From contig NZ_LT629739.1 in NCBI RefSeq assembly GCF_900105045.1, positions 4,340,001-4,404,000 on the forward strand: a stretch of 64,000 nt of DNA, in the 5' to 3' direction. Numbering within the stretch: the first letter of the stretch is position 1; each line of letters begins with the position of its first letter. A program made the position numbers and the translations under genes. Source of the stretch: Brevibacterium picturae. Its GTDB lineage: Bacteria; Actinomycetota; Actinomycetes; Actinomycetales; Brevibacteriaceae. This document shows, piece by piece, positions 26,539 through 37,416 of the stretch. The notes under the pieces were generated by a model. It was not told where the DNA came from and made no database searches. It worked only from the letters and a program-made list of their open reading frames with translations.

Positions 26539-27027
26539 TCACTGTGCCGTTGTATCACTGCCGCAGAGCGCTCGAGCATGAGCGACATCGACGGAGAAGT
26601 CACGGGTTTCGGTTCGAGCGACCTGACGACTGGTCACGATCGTACCTGTTGAAGAGATGACGAAGACTCCACGCTCAGCCACGCCGTGAAGGTCGTCGAA
26701 GACCCCGTAGGACTTCGCCACCTCTCCGTGTGGCCAGAAGTCCGCACCGAGGTCAAGACTGACCTCACGAGCTTCTGACCACGCGGCGAGTGTGTACTTC
26801 GAATCGACGGACATGCCGATGATCTCGACCGGTTCAGCCGCATTCGCCAGTGACTGCCCCAGGTCGTCAAGGGCTTTGATCTCGTCACCGCACACGGGCG
26901 AGAAAGCGAATGGAAAGAATACGAGGATGACAGCCGATCGGCCGCGAGCCTCGGCGAGGTGGAGCGTGGACCCGAACTGATCGGGAACGCAGAAATCAGG
27001 GGCCCGGTCGCCGGGCCGAAGGATCAT
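26539..27027 (-). CDS. ahpE: Peroxiredoxin, AhpE type
   Basis: A 162-residue thiol peroxidase. The peroxidatic Cys46 sits in VFFPFAFSPVCGDE; the usual Thr three residues before Cys in many peroxiredoxins is Ser here (SPVC), as in the AhpE subfamily. Other cysteines are Cys13 and Cys155, so a resolving role for Cys155 is possible. It would reduce peroxides using mycothiol or mycoredoxin, in keeping with the mycothione reductase in this window. The ATG at 27027 overlaps the stop of the DUF3052 gene (ATGA), implying coupled translation. Confidence 0.9.
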   Translation of the reverse strand: MILRPGDRAPDFCVPDQFGSTLHLAEARGRSAVILVFFPFAFSPVCGDEIKALDDLGQSLANAAEPVEIIGMSVDSKYTLAAWSEAREVSLDLGADFWPHGEVAKSYGVFDDLHGVAERGVFVISSTGTIVTSRQVARTETRDFSVDVAHARALCGSDTTAQ

Positions 27028-27467
27028 GAATGGTTCTTCTTGCCCACCAAACGGAAACCGGCCCAGTGATCGGCTGCGCTGACCGTTGAAGTCACGTGCA
27101 TGCCAGCCGTGGGGGCTGCCTCAGAAATGTCGGCCGGGCTTATGTGGCCGGGGCGACTTGCTTTGGGAGAGAGGAGCCAGACGACTCCGCCATCCTTCAA
27201 TGTGGCCTGTGCGTCGACGAGACCATCGATGAGGTCGTCATCGTCGGAACGCCACCACATCAGAATGATGTCGAAGACATCGTCGACATCACCGTCCGCG
27301 ATTTTCTCACCGATGATGTTTTCGATCGCCTGGCACAGGTCCAAGTCGACGTCATCGTCGTAGCCGATTTCTTGCACATAGTCTCCCGCAGCCAAACCAA
27401 GGTTCTGGCCCAGCTCGTTGGGGAGGGTCGACGTGGAAGATGTCCTTTCAGGAGAGGAGTTACTCAT
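27024..27467 (-). CDS. DUF3052 protein
   Basis: A 147-residue acidic cytoplasmic protein, with the family stretch LAAGDYVQEIGYDDDVDLDL, then DDVFDIILMWWRSDDDDLIDGLVDA. It ends in VSAADHWAGFRLVGKK. DUF3052 occurs next to ahpE and aceE in many actinobacteria, including Mycobacterium; its function is unknown. The ATG at 27467 has GGAGAGGAG upstream. The four-base overlap with ahpE (ATGA) and the conserved order suggest that the two act together. Confidence 0.88.
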   Translation of the reverse strand: MSNSSPERTSSTSTLPNELGQNLGLAAGDYVQEIGYDDDVDLDLCQAIENIIGEKIADGDVDDVFDIILMWWRSDDDDLIDGLVDAQATLKDGGVVWLLSPKASRPGHISPADISEAAPTAGMHVTSTVSAADHWAGFRLVGKKNHS

Positions 27468-27728
27468 GCCCTTATTGTTCCGTCAAGTGTGTCGCAGGCG
27501 CAAATGACGGCGCGTCAAGCTGATGCAATCGGCCTCAAAGGGCATCGAAGACTACGAACTCGTCATCGAGATCACAGAATTTCGGCCCAGCGAAGTTCTC
27601 GCGGGAGTACTAGGCTGATGGGAGTATCTGGTGGACCCTGGGCTCAATCATGATTTGAACTTCCATTCCACTTGAACAGCCGGATCTCGACACAACAAAG
27701 ATCGTGGAGCGGAAGAGAGGACCACACC

Positions 27729-30491
<2,763 letters not shown>

Positions 30492-30536
30492 ACCCACCGC
30501 ACTGATCCACCGCCCTGGGCGGTGAAATCGATACCG

Positions 30537-30579
30537 CACAAGTATGGCCGGAGTCTCCAAGGCTCCGGCCATACTTGTG
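30537..30579 (+). terminator. Terminator after aceE
   Basis: A perfect 17-bp stem (30537-30553 with 30563-30579) with a nine-base loop lies 45 bases after the stop. The U-tract is absent; the stem alone may stop transcription in this high-GC genome. Confidence 0.65.
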
Positions 30580-30621
30580 TCATTCGACAAAAACTTGTGT
30601 GTCGCATACAAGCAATTTGTG
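30573..30621 (+). repeat. Phased direct repeats upstream of the PucR-family gene
   Basis: ACTTGTGT occurs at 30573-30580 and again at 30593-30600, exactly 20 bases apart. A related ATTTGTGC follows at 30614-30621. The steps of about two helical turns put the copies on one face of the DNA, a layout used by cooperative regulators. They precede the gene start at 30645, and the right arm of the aceE terminator includes the first copy. Confidence 0.45.
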
Positions 30622-30644
30622 CTCAAGCCTTTAAAGTGGTGCCT

Positions 30645-31844
30645 ATGACAACTGATGCCGAGACGCTCCGGCGCCGCGCAGAGACGGCACGACGTCTGCG
30701 GGCCGGAGTGGGAGTCCTGTCCACTGTGACCCTGCAGCGACTCGAAGCTCGGCTCCCCTGGTACCGCGGCATGTCTCCCTCCGACCGATCCTGGGTCGGA
30801 CTGTTGGCCCAGTCGGGCATCTCGTCATTCATCGACTGGTACCGCAAGCCTGATACGGACCTGCGAGTCGTCAGCGAGATCTTCAAATCCGCCCCCCGCG
30901 ATCTCATCCGCGCCATCAGCCTGCAGCAGACGCTCCAGCTGCTCAAGGTCGTCGTCGAGGTCGTTGAGGAGAGGGTGCCCGACATTGCGCGCACGGTCGA
31001 ACAGCCGGCGTTGCGGGAAGCCGTCCTCGTCTATTCCCGTGAGATCGCCTTCGCCGCCGCCGATGTCTATGCCCGCGCCGCCGAGGCCAGAGGCAGCTGG
31101 GATGCTCGTCTGGAAGCTATGGTCGTCGATGCCCTGGTCCGCGGCGATTCCGTCGATGAGCTGGCCAGCCGCACCGCAGCCTTCGGTTGGCAGTCCGAGG
31201 GCCCCGTCAGCGTCCTCGTCGGGCGGGCACCCCAGAGATCGGCCAAGCGAGGCCTCGACGTCATCCGACGCAAGGCTCGGAAATGGGCCGATGACGCGCT
31301 CGTCGGCATTCACGACAACCGGCTGCTCATCGTCCTCGGCGGTGCCACCGATCTCGATACGGCCGTTGAGGATCTCTCCGACTGCTTCGGACCCTCGGAG
31401 GTCATCGTGGGACCCAGTGTTCCGAGTCTCGCGGAGGCCGCCACCTCGGCGAAGGCAGCGATCATGGCGCTCAAGGCCGCCACGGCCCGTCCCGACTCTC
31501 CGCGTCCGGTCAAGGCCGAAGAGCTCCTGCCCGAACGCGCACTGTCGGGAGACACCGTCGCCCTGGGGCAACTCATCAGCCGCTATTACGAACCACTGAC
31601 GTCGGGGACCGGACAGCTGCTGAAGACGGTCAGCGCCTACGTCGAGTTCGGGTCATCTCTGGAAGCCACGGCCAAGGCTCTCTCCGTCCATCCGAACACG
31701 GTGAGATACCGACTGCGGAAGATCACCTCGGCGATCTCACTCGATCCGACGATCTCCCGTGATGCCTTCGTCATCCACATCGCATTGGTCTACGGGCGAC
31801 TGTCAGATGCAGGGCTATTGTCGAACACCGACAAAACACACTGA
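30645..31844 (+). CDS. fasR: PucR/CdaR-type regulator before the fab operon (FasR-like)
   Basis: A 399-residue protein with the PucR C-terminal helix-turn-helix (FGSSLEATAKALSVHPNTVRYRLRKI, about 345-370) and a GGDEF-like middle region. It occupies the place of the Streptomyces FasR activator and of Mycobacterium Rv2242, directly before fabD. FasR activates fatty acid synthesis genes in Streptomyces; Mycobacterium and Corynebacterium use the same name for an unrelated TetR protein, so the symbol marks the Streptomyces type. The ATG at 30645 lies eight bases after TAAAGT, so the transcript is probably leaderless. Confidence 0.8.
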   Translation: MTTDAETLRRRAETARRLRAGVGVLSTVTLQRLEARLPWYRGMSPSDRSWVGLLAQSGISSFIDWYRKPDTDLRVVSEIFKSAPRDLIRAISLQQTLQLLKVVVEVVEERVPDIARTVEQPALREAVLVYSREIAFAAADVYARAAEARGSWDARLEAMVVDALVRGDSVDELASRTAAFGWQSEGPVSVLVGRAPQRSAKRGLDVIRRKARKWADDALVGIHDNRLLIVLGGATDLDTAVEDLSDCFGPSEVIVGPSVPSLAEAATSAKAAIMALKAATARPDSPRPVKAEELLPERALSGDTVALGQLISRYYEPLTSGTGQLLKTVSAYVEFGSSLEATAKALSVHPNTVRYRLRKITSAISLDPTISRDAFVIHIALVYGRLSDAGLLSNTDKTH

Positions 31845-31899
31845 GCCCAGCGCACTATCCACTAGATTGAACATTGAAGTCGAGCGAAAAGAGAACTGA

Positions 31900-32805
31900 G
31901 TGCTAGCAATCACGTGCCCGGGCCAGGGGGCCCAGAAGTCGGGCTTTCTGAGTTCCTTCCTGGAACTCGACGCCTTCGCCGCACAGATCGACGAACTTTC
32001 CGCCGCATCCGGGATCGACCTGCGACTGCACGGAACAGAATCGGACGACGAGACCATCAAGGACACAGCACTGGCACAGCCGCTGCTCGTCGCTTCAGCG
32101 ATCGCCTGCGCCGCTGAGCTCGGAGTCACAGCGGAGTATGTCGCCGGGCACTCGGTCGGTGAAATCGCTGCCGCGCAGATCGCCGGTGTCTTCTCTCCTG
32201 CCGATGCCATGCGCTTCGTCGCAGTCCGCGGAGCAGGTATGGCAGCTGCGGCGGCCCAGACTCCCACCGGCATGTCGGCCGTCGTCGGCGGCGACCCGGA
32301 CGACGTCCTGGCTGCCATCGAGGCCGCCGGTGTCAGCCCTGCCAACGTCAACGGCGGCGGACAGACTGTGGCAGCGGGATCGTTGGCGGATCTGGAGAAG
32401 CTGGCCGAGAACCCGCCGGAGAGGGCACGTGTCATCGCTTTGCCCGTGGCTGGTGCCTTCCACACCGAGTACATGGCGCCGGCGACAAAGGAATTGAACG
32501 CCACCGCCTCGGCGCTCGAAGTTGCCGATCCTGCCTCTTATATCCTGAGCAATTCCGACGGAACAGTCGTCGAGAGCGGTCAGGATTACGTGGAGCGCCT
32601 CGTCAAGCAGGTCACGAACCCGGTGCGCTGGGATCTGTGCCAGGAGACTCTGCTGAACGCGGGGATCACCGGAATGATCGAGCTCGTCCCCGGCGGCACG
32701 CTGACCGGAATCGCACGACGCGCCATGAAGGGCGTGGAGACATTCGCCATCAAGTCCGCCGCCGACCTCGACGGTGCGCGTGAGTTCGCCGCGGCCCACG
32801 CCTGA
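31900..32805 (+). CDS. fabD: Malonyl-CoA:ACP transacylase
   Basis: A 301-residue enzyme that loads malonyl groups onto ACP. The nucleophile Ser85 lies in AGHSVGE (82-88), and the His that completes the pair is in VAGAFHTEYM. The N-terminal CPGQGAQ supplies the oxyanion Gln. The start is GTG at 31900, with purines upstream (AAAAGAGAA). It is the first gene of fabD-fabH-acpP-fabF, and the 55 bases before it hold a TAGATT (31863-31868) that may be its -10. Confidence 0.95.
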   Translation: MLAITCPGQGAQKSGFLSSFLELDAFAAQIDELSAASGIDLRLHGTESDDETIKDTALAQPLLVASAIACAAELGVTAEYVAGHSVGEIAAAQIAGVFSPADAMRFVAVRGAGMAAAAAQTPTGMSAVVGGDPDDVLAAIEAAGVSPANVNGGGQTVAAGSLADLEKLAENPPERARVIALPVAGAFHTEYMAPATKELNATASALEVADPASYILSNSDGTVVESGQDYVERLVKQVTNPVRWDLCQETLLNAGITGMIELVPGGTLTGIARRAMKGVETFAIKSAADLDGAREFAAAHA

Positions 32806-32824
32806 CCATCAAAGGAAGACCACC

Positions 32825-33826
32825 ATGCCTACACTGAAGACCGCAGAACCCGGAAGCTTCTCCACGATCACGGGCATCGGCGCATACCGTGCCGAAAACC
32901 TCGTCACCAACGATGACATCGCAGGCCCGATCAACTCTTCGGACGAGTGGATCCGCCAGCGCACCGGCATCATCACACGGCGTCGGGCCAGCAAGGATGT
33001 CGGCGTCCTGGATATGTGCGAAGAAGCCGCTCTCGAGGCGATCGCCTCGTCGGGTCTCAAACCCGAAGACATCGGCGGCATCATCATCTCCACCGTCACA
33101 TTCGAATATTTCACCCCATCTGCGGCAGCGGCGCTGACCGCCCGCCTGGGCACCGGGCCCATCCCCGCCTGGGACATCAGCGCGGCCTGCGCCGGGTACT
33201 GCTATGGCATCGGTCAGGCCGACGCTCTCGTGCGTTCGGGTGCGATGGACAACATCCTGGTCATCGGTGCTGAGAAGCTTTCCGAGGTCATCGATCCCGA
33301 GGATCGTTCGATCTCGTTCATCCTCGGTGATGGAGCCGGCGCTGTCGTCGTCTCCTCATCCGATGAGCCCGGCATTTCGAAGACCGTCTGGGGTTCGAAG
33401 GGTGAGAACTGGTCGACGATCCGCATGACCGAGTCGCTCTACGACGTCCGCGATGATCGCGACACCCCGTTCCCGACTCTGCGCCAGGACGGGCCGACCG
33501 TCTTCCGCTGGGCTGTCTGGGACGGCGCCGAGGTGGCCAAGGAGGCACTTGCCGAATCCGGCATCGACGCCTCCGACCTCGCGGCCTTCGTCCCCCACCA
33601 GGCCAATATGCGCATCATCGACGAACTCGCCAAGCAGCTCAAGCTGCCCGAGCACGTCGTCATCGCGCGCGACATCGCAGACAACGGCAACACCTCGGCG
33701 GCTTCCATCCCGTTGGCCACCGAACGTCTGCTGCGCGAACAACCCGAGCTCAGTGGAGGATTGGCTCTCCAGATCGGCTTCGGAGCCGGTCTCGTCTTCG
33801 GCGCCCAGGTGATCCGCCTCCCTTAA
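32825..33826 (+). CDS. fabH: 3-oxoacyl-ACP synthase III
   Basis: A 333-residue condensing enzyme that starts fatty acid synthesis by joining acyl-CoA to malonyl-ACP. The catalytic triad is complete: Cys122 in DISAACAG, His in FVPHQANMRI and Asn in DNGNTSAAS. Actinobacterial FabH often takes branched primers, which sets branched-chain lipids. AAAGGAAG lies about seven bases before the ATG at 32825. It follows fabD by 19 bases. Confidence 0.95.
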   Translation: MPTLKTAEPGSFSTITGIGAYRAENLVTNDDIAGPINSSDEWIRQRTGIITRRRASKDVGVLDMCEEAALEAIASSGLKPEDIGGIIISTVTFEYFTPSAAAALTARLGTGPIPAWDISAACAGYCYGIGQADALVRSGAMDNILVIGAEKLSEVIDPEDRSISFILGDGAGAVVVSSSDEPGISKTVWGSKGENWSTIRMTESLYDVRDDRDTPFPTLRQDGPTVFRWAVWDGAEVAKEALAESGIDASDLAAFVPHQANMRIIDELAKQLKLPEHVVIARDIADNGNTSAASIPLATERLLREQPELSGGLALQIGFGAGLVFGAQVIRLP

Positions 33827-33834
33827 ACGGGCCC

Positions 33835-33858
33835 ATTCGCGGAAAACTCTCCGTGAAT
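33835..33858 (+). terminator. Weak hairpin between fabH and acpP
   Basis: A nine-base-pair stem with one G-U pair (33835-33843 with 33850-33858) and a six-base loop begins nine bases after the fabH stop. TAAGAT at 33861-33866 follows closely and could be a promoter of acpP. It may reset the transcript level between the genes. Confidence 0.35.
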
Positions 33859-33944
33859 GTTCTAAGATATTCGGCGGGACACTCGTCGAAAAGTTCCTCA
33901 ACCGGTCGAACAACCCTCGGCTGACACTAGAAAGTAGGAAAGAA

Positions 33945-34196
33945 ATGGCATTCACCGAAGCTGAAGTCCTCGCTGGACTGGCAGAGATCGTCAACGAAGA
34001 AACCGGTCTGGCTGTGGAAGCAGTCGAGGCCAACAAGTCCTTCACCGATGACCTCGACATCGACTCCATCTCGATGATGACCATCGTCGTCAACGCTGAG
34101 AAGAAGTTCGGCGTGAAGATTCCGGATGACGACGTCAAGGACCTCGTCACCGTCCAGGACGCTGTTGACTACATCAACAAGGCTCAAGAGGCCTGA
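33945..34196 (+). CDS. acpP: Acyl carrier protein
   Basis: An 83-residue acidic carrier. The phosphopantetheine serine is Ser41 in DLDIDSISMM, and the helices before and after are standard for type II ACP. It carries the growing acyl chain between the fab enzymes. AAAGTAGGAAAG lies before the ATG at 33945. It is separated from fabH by 118 bases that may hold its own promoter, in keeping with the high ACP demand. Confidence 0.96.
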   Translation: MAFTEAEVLAGLAEIVNEETGLAVEAVEANKSFTDDLDIDSISMMTIVVNAEKKFGVKIPDDDVKDLVTVQDAVDYINKAQEA

Positions 34197-34261
34197 GAAA
34201 CCACCCGAACACGGCCCGTCCACAGACGGGCCGTGTCCACTCTATCGACGAGGTTTGTACC

Positions 34262-35506
34262 ATGACACCTAAAGTTGTCGTCACCGGGATTGGTGCGGTA
34301 ACCCCATTGGGCGCGACGGCCGATGCCACGTGGCAAGCCACTCTGGCCGGCGAGTCCGGCGTCCACACAATGGACAATGATTGGTCCGAGAAGTACGGCC
34401 TCGCCGTCGACTTCGCAGCACAGGTAGACCCACAGGTCGTTCCCGAAAATCTCAAACGCGTCCAGGCCAAACGCCTCGACCCCTCCTCACAGTTCGCTCT
34501 GATCTCCGCTCGTGAAGCCATGGCCGACGCCGGGCTCGAGGAGACCGATCCTGACCGCACCGCAGTCTCTTGGGCGACCGGAATCGGCGGAGTCTGGACT
34601 CTGCTCGACGCCTGGGACACCCTGCAGGAAGAGGGCCCACGCCGGGTCATGCCTCTGACTGTGCCGATGCTCATGCCCAACGGCCCTGCCGCGGCAATCG
34701 GTATGGAGTTCAAGGCCCGCGCAGGCGTCCAGACCATGGTCTCCGCCTGTGCTTCGTCAACCGAGAGCCTGGGACACGCCTACGACGTCGTGGCCAACGG
34801 CCACGCCGATATCGTCATCGCCGGTGGCTCCGAGGCCGCGATCCACCCGATCACGATCGCTTCGTTCAACTCCATGCAGGCGCTGTCACGTCGCACCGAC
34901 TCCCCTGAGACCGCATCCCGTCCCTACGACGTCGATCGCGATGGATTCGTCATGGGCGAGGGAGCAGGGACCCTCATCCTGGAGACCGAGGAACACGCCA
35001 AGGCGCGTGGCGCGACAATCTACGCCGAGGTGTCCAGCTGGGGCATCTCGAACGACGCCTACCACATCACCGGTGGTGAACCCGGCGGCCAGTACGCGCT
35101 GCGAGCGATGCAGAGCGCGCTCGACAACGCGGAGCTCAGCCCTGCCGACATCAAGCACGTCAATGCGCATGCGACCTCGACTCCGGTCGGTGACATTCCT
35201 GAGTCGCTGGCCATCAGCGAACTGCTGGGCTCTCACGTCGGCGATGCGCTGGTCAGTGCGACCAAGTCGATGACCGGCCACCTGCTGGGTGGAACGGGGG
35301 CCGTCGAGTCGATACTGACGGTCAAGGCGCTGCAGACACGCACCGCTCCCCCGACGATCAACATCGACGAGGTCGACCCGGAGGTCGTGGGCATCAACAT
35401 CGTCCGCGACACTCCCGCAGAGCTGCCTGCCGGAGACATCGCCGCGATCTCGAACTCGTTCGGCTTCGGCGGGCACAACGCCGTTGTCGCCTTCAAGTCC
35501 GTGTGA
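34262..35506 (+). CDS. fabF: 3-oxoacyl-ACP synthase II
   Basis: A 414-residue elongating condensing enzyme. The active-site Cys163 is in MVSACASSTES, and the two His are in VNAHATSTPVGD and SMTGHLLGGTGAVE. GFGGHNAVVAFK ends the protein as in the family. It is the last gene of the fab operon. The gap to acpP is 65 bases. Start ATG 34262 has a modest ribosome site (GAGG). Confidence 0.96.
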   Translation: MTPKVVVTGIGAVTPLGATADATWQATLAGESGVHTMDNDWSEKYGLAVDFAAQVDPQVVPENLKRVQAKRLDPSSQFALISAREAMADAGLEETDPDRTAVSWATGIGGVWTLLDAWDTLQEEGPRRVMPLTVPMLMPNGPAAAIGMEFKARAGVQTMVSACASSTESLGHAYDVVANGHADIVIAGGSEAAIHPITIASFNSMQALSRRTDSPETASRPYDVDRDGFVMGEGAGTLILETEEHAKARGATIYAEVSSWGISNDAYHITGGEPGGQYALRAMQSALDNAELSPADIKHVNAHATSTPVGDIPESLAISELLGSHVGDALVSATKSMTGHLLGGTGAVESILTVKALQTRTAPPTINIDEVDPEVVGINIVRDTPAELPAGDIAAISNSFGFGGHNAVVAFKSV

Positions 35507-35581
35507 TGCTGTGCTGCAGCACTGATGACTCATTGATGCCTTACTGATGCCTGCGGAGGTTTTGTTCGTCTCCGTGTGATG

Positions 35582-35633
35582 CAACAGCAGCTCAGGCCCT
35601 CAGCTTCATTGCTGGGGGCCTGAACTGCTGTTG
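35582..35633 (+). terminator. Terminator of the fab operon
   Basis: Twenty-three-base arms (35582-35604 with 35611-35633) pair with two mismatches and a six-base loop. It lies 75 bases after the fabF stop. Confidence 0.75.
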
Positions 35634-35964
35634 CCTGAGTGCCTCGGGTTGACTGGCCCCAGGCAGAGCTGTCCCTGGCGGGACGGAGGCTGTTCTGCTG
35701 TGCTGCCATGAGCGTCGCGGCGCACCTTCGCCTTGCCGGCTCGTTTCGACACCAAGCTCGAATATGTCGTCGCCGGCGACGACATATTCCGAATTGGCGT
35801 TGATTGACTCGAGGTCATGGCAGTGCCAAATAAGGAGCGCATACGTCTCTGGGCACACCCGAGGTAGGCAGGTGTGCCCAGAGCGGTAACCAGTGACGAC
35901 CGGGCTTCGGTCAAACCGTCTCTCCGACGGCTCCGCTGCTGTGTCGCGTGTTTGGTTGAGAGTG
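35634..35964. other. Gene-free stretch between the fab operon and DUF3145
   Basis: I see no gene I would defend. The region holds the 30-bp palindrome described separately and a second 13-bp hairpin (35847-35859 with 35871-35883, 11-base loop) that may terminate the minus-strand DUF3145 gene. A short in-frame stretch through the palindrome (28 codons, no start) could be a gene remnant, but this is uncertain. Confidence 0.6.
35760..35789. repeat. Perfect 30-bp palindrome without loop
   Basis: Two 15-base arms (left arm GAATATGTCGTCGCC) meet with no spacer, and every base pairs. The pairing stops abruptly at 35759/35790. It lies in noncoding DNA. Because it is symmetric, both strands read the same peptide through it. 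Confidence 0.9.
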
Positions 35965-36462
35965 TCAGCCGACCTTCGTCAGCCAGCGAACCGGTGCGCC
36001 CTCGCCTGCGTGGCGGAAGGCGTCGAGCTCCTCGTCCCAGGCTTCGCCCAGGGCCAGAGCCATCTCAGTGGAGAGTTTGATCGGATCACCGGAGGCACGT
36101 TCCATGACGGAGCGGATGCGGTCTTCGGGGACCAGAATGTTGCCGGCAGAGTCGGTGACTGCGTGATAGATGCCGAGATCTGGAGTGTGGCTCCAGCGTC
36201 CTCCGTCGACTCCGACGGAGGGTTCCTCGGTCACTTCATAGCGCAACGACTCCCAGCCGCGGAGGGCTGAAGCGATGCGAGGACCCGAGCCCGCTGGCGC
36301 ACGCCAGCAGACTTCGGCGCGCACAAGGCCTGGTGCTGCCGGCTGGGGTGTCCAGTCGAAGCGTGCCTGTGCACCGATCGCCCCGCCCGCTGCCCATTCG
36401 ATGTGCGGGCATAGCGCGCGAGGTGCTGAGTGGACGAATAGTACGCCCTGTGTCATATCCAT
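35965..36462 (-). CDS. DUF3145 protein
   Basis: A 165-residue protein matching the DUF3145 family, conserved in actinobacteria and of unknown role. Recognisable are GVLFVHSAPRALCPHIEWAAG at the N-terminus, then LGIYHAVTDSAGNILVPEDRIR and DEELDAFRHAGEG near the end. No signal peptide or membrane segment. GGAGG lies six bases before the ATG at 36462. In other actinobacteria it often stands after fabF on the opposite strand, as here. Confidence 0.9.
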   Translation of the reverse strand: MDMTQGVLFVHSAPRALCPHIEWAAGGAIGAQARFDWTPQPAAPGLVRAEVCWRAPAGSGPRIASALRGWESLRYEVTEEPSVGVDGGRWSHTPDLGIYHAVTDSAGNILVPEDRIRSVMERASGDPIKLSTEMALALGEAWDEELDAFRHAGEGAPVRWLTKVG

Positions 36463-36605
36463 TTGTGCCTCCTACCTCGGATACGTCTTCCCCTACGATC
36501 CGAATGGAGGTGCTACAGCCCATGATAGACGAGATTTGCCCGTGCACCAAGCACTGAAATACCTGGTGGCGTGGCGTGTGGTCAAGTTCCTCAAAGGGAC
36601 ACGTG

Positions 36606-37202
36606 ATGAGAGCGCCTCTGCGAGCTGCCCGCTTCCCGGACGCAGGTGGTCAATACGGATTCATGGACCTCCTGCCTTACCATGGCGATATTGCGCAAGA
36701 GAACAGGGATTCGCACACTGTACGAATATTCCCGGACTATGCTGACACCGTGCTCTGGCTCGATGGCCCCGTGGACTATGTGGGCTCTGGGCTCTCGTCC
36801 GAACTGATTTGTGTGCTGCAAGAGTGGGAACAGTCGTACTACGACTCACTGGATTCGGATCTGGAGTGGAAATCGCCGAGCGCTGCTCGTGCTTTCACCG
36901 CCATGGGCATTGACATGGCAGGCCGGGTCGCGAATGAACTCGGCGCCGAGTTCGCAATCGAATTCGCCTCCTACGAAGCCGGCGCACCGACGCACACAGT
37001 TCGAAGCCGCAGATCGGCGAACAATATGCAGGCCTCGGCAACGTTTGCGAACATCGTCTCAGAGATGGAATCGGAGAAGGAACGCGTTGCACGAATGGTG
37101 GCTGATGGTCGTCCCGGTGCCGGCTGGACGGCCGTCGCACCACTCTCCGGAGCTGTATACGCCCCGGGCGACCGCGGGCTCGGAGTCAAGAACGGCGACT
37201 GA
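36606..37202 (+). CDS. Conserved hypothetical protein
   Basis: A 198-residue soluble protein of no family I can name. The centre, from FPDYADTVLWLDGPVDYVG through LICVLQEWEQSYYDSLDSDLEW and AFTAMGIDMAGRVANELG, is well composed and looks conserved. It lacks membrane segments. The ATG at 36606 is preceded by AAAGGGA; a start at 36663 would leave the centre intact. It stands alone between DUF3145 and tRNA-Met. Function not assigned. Confidence 0.7.
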   Translation: MRAPLRAARFPDAGGQYGFMDLLPYHGDIAQENRDSHTVRIFPDYADTVLWLDGPVDYVGSGLSSELICVLQEWEQSYYDSLDSDLEWKSPSAARAFTAMGIDMAGRVANELGAEFAIEFASYEAGAPTHTVRSRRSANNMQASATFANIVSEMESEKERVARMVADGRPGAGWTAVAPLSGAVYAPGDRGLGVKNGD

Positions 37203-37208
37203 CGCGGT

Positions 37209-37284
37209 GGTGCCCCCGGCCGGACTTGAACCGGCGGCCAAGGAATTATGAGTTCCCTGCTCTAACCAGCTGAGCTACGGGGGC
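37209..37284 (-). tRNA. tRNA-Met (anticodon CAU)
   Basis: On the minus strand the acceptor GCCCCCG pairs with CGGGGGC, the D arm is standard, the anticodon loop is CTCATAA with CAT, and the T-loop is GGTTCAAGTCC. CCA is encoded at 37211-37209. The CAT loop with this context suggests elongator Met; a lysidine-modified Ile tRNA is a weaker alternative. Confidence 0.9.
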
Positions 37285-37416
37285 GAGCCAGAAACAAGAT
37301 TAGCACCAACTGGCAGTCCGGCCCCATTCGTCCCACCTGTGGCACGCTGAGCATCAGGCTCTCGGCTCGCAGCCACCGCCGATTCCAGGCTCAATGAGGT
37401 GGGCCGGCTAGGCGAG

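Noticed and set aside
35592-35914. Minus-strand frames of 88 and 102 codons in the palindrome region
   Set aside because: They lack ribosome sites and known motifs, and the palindrome itself makes both strands look coding.
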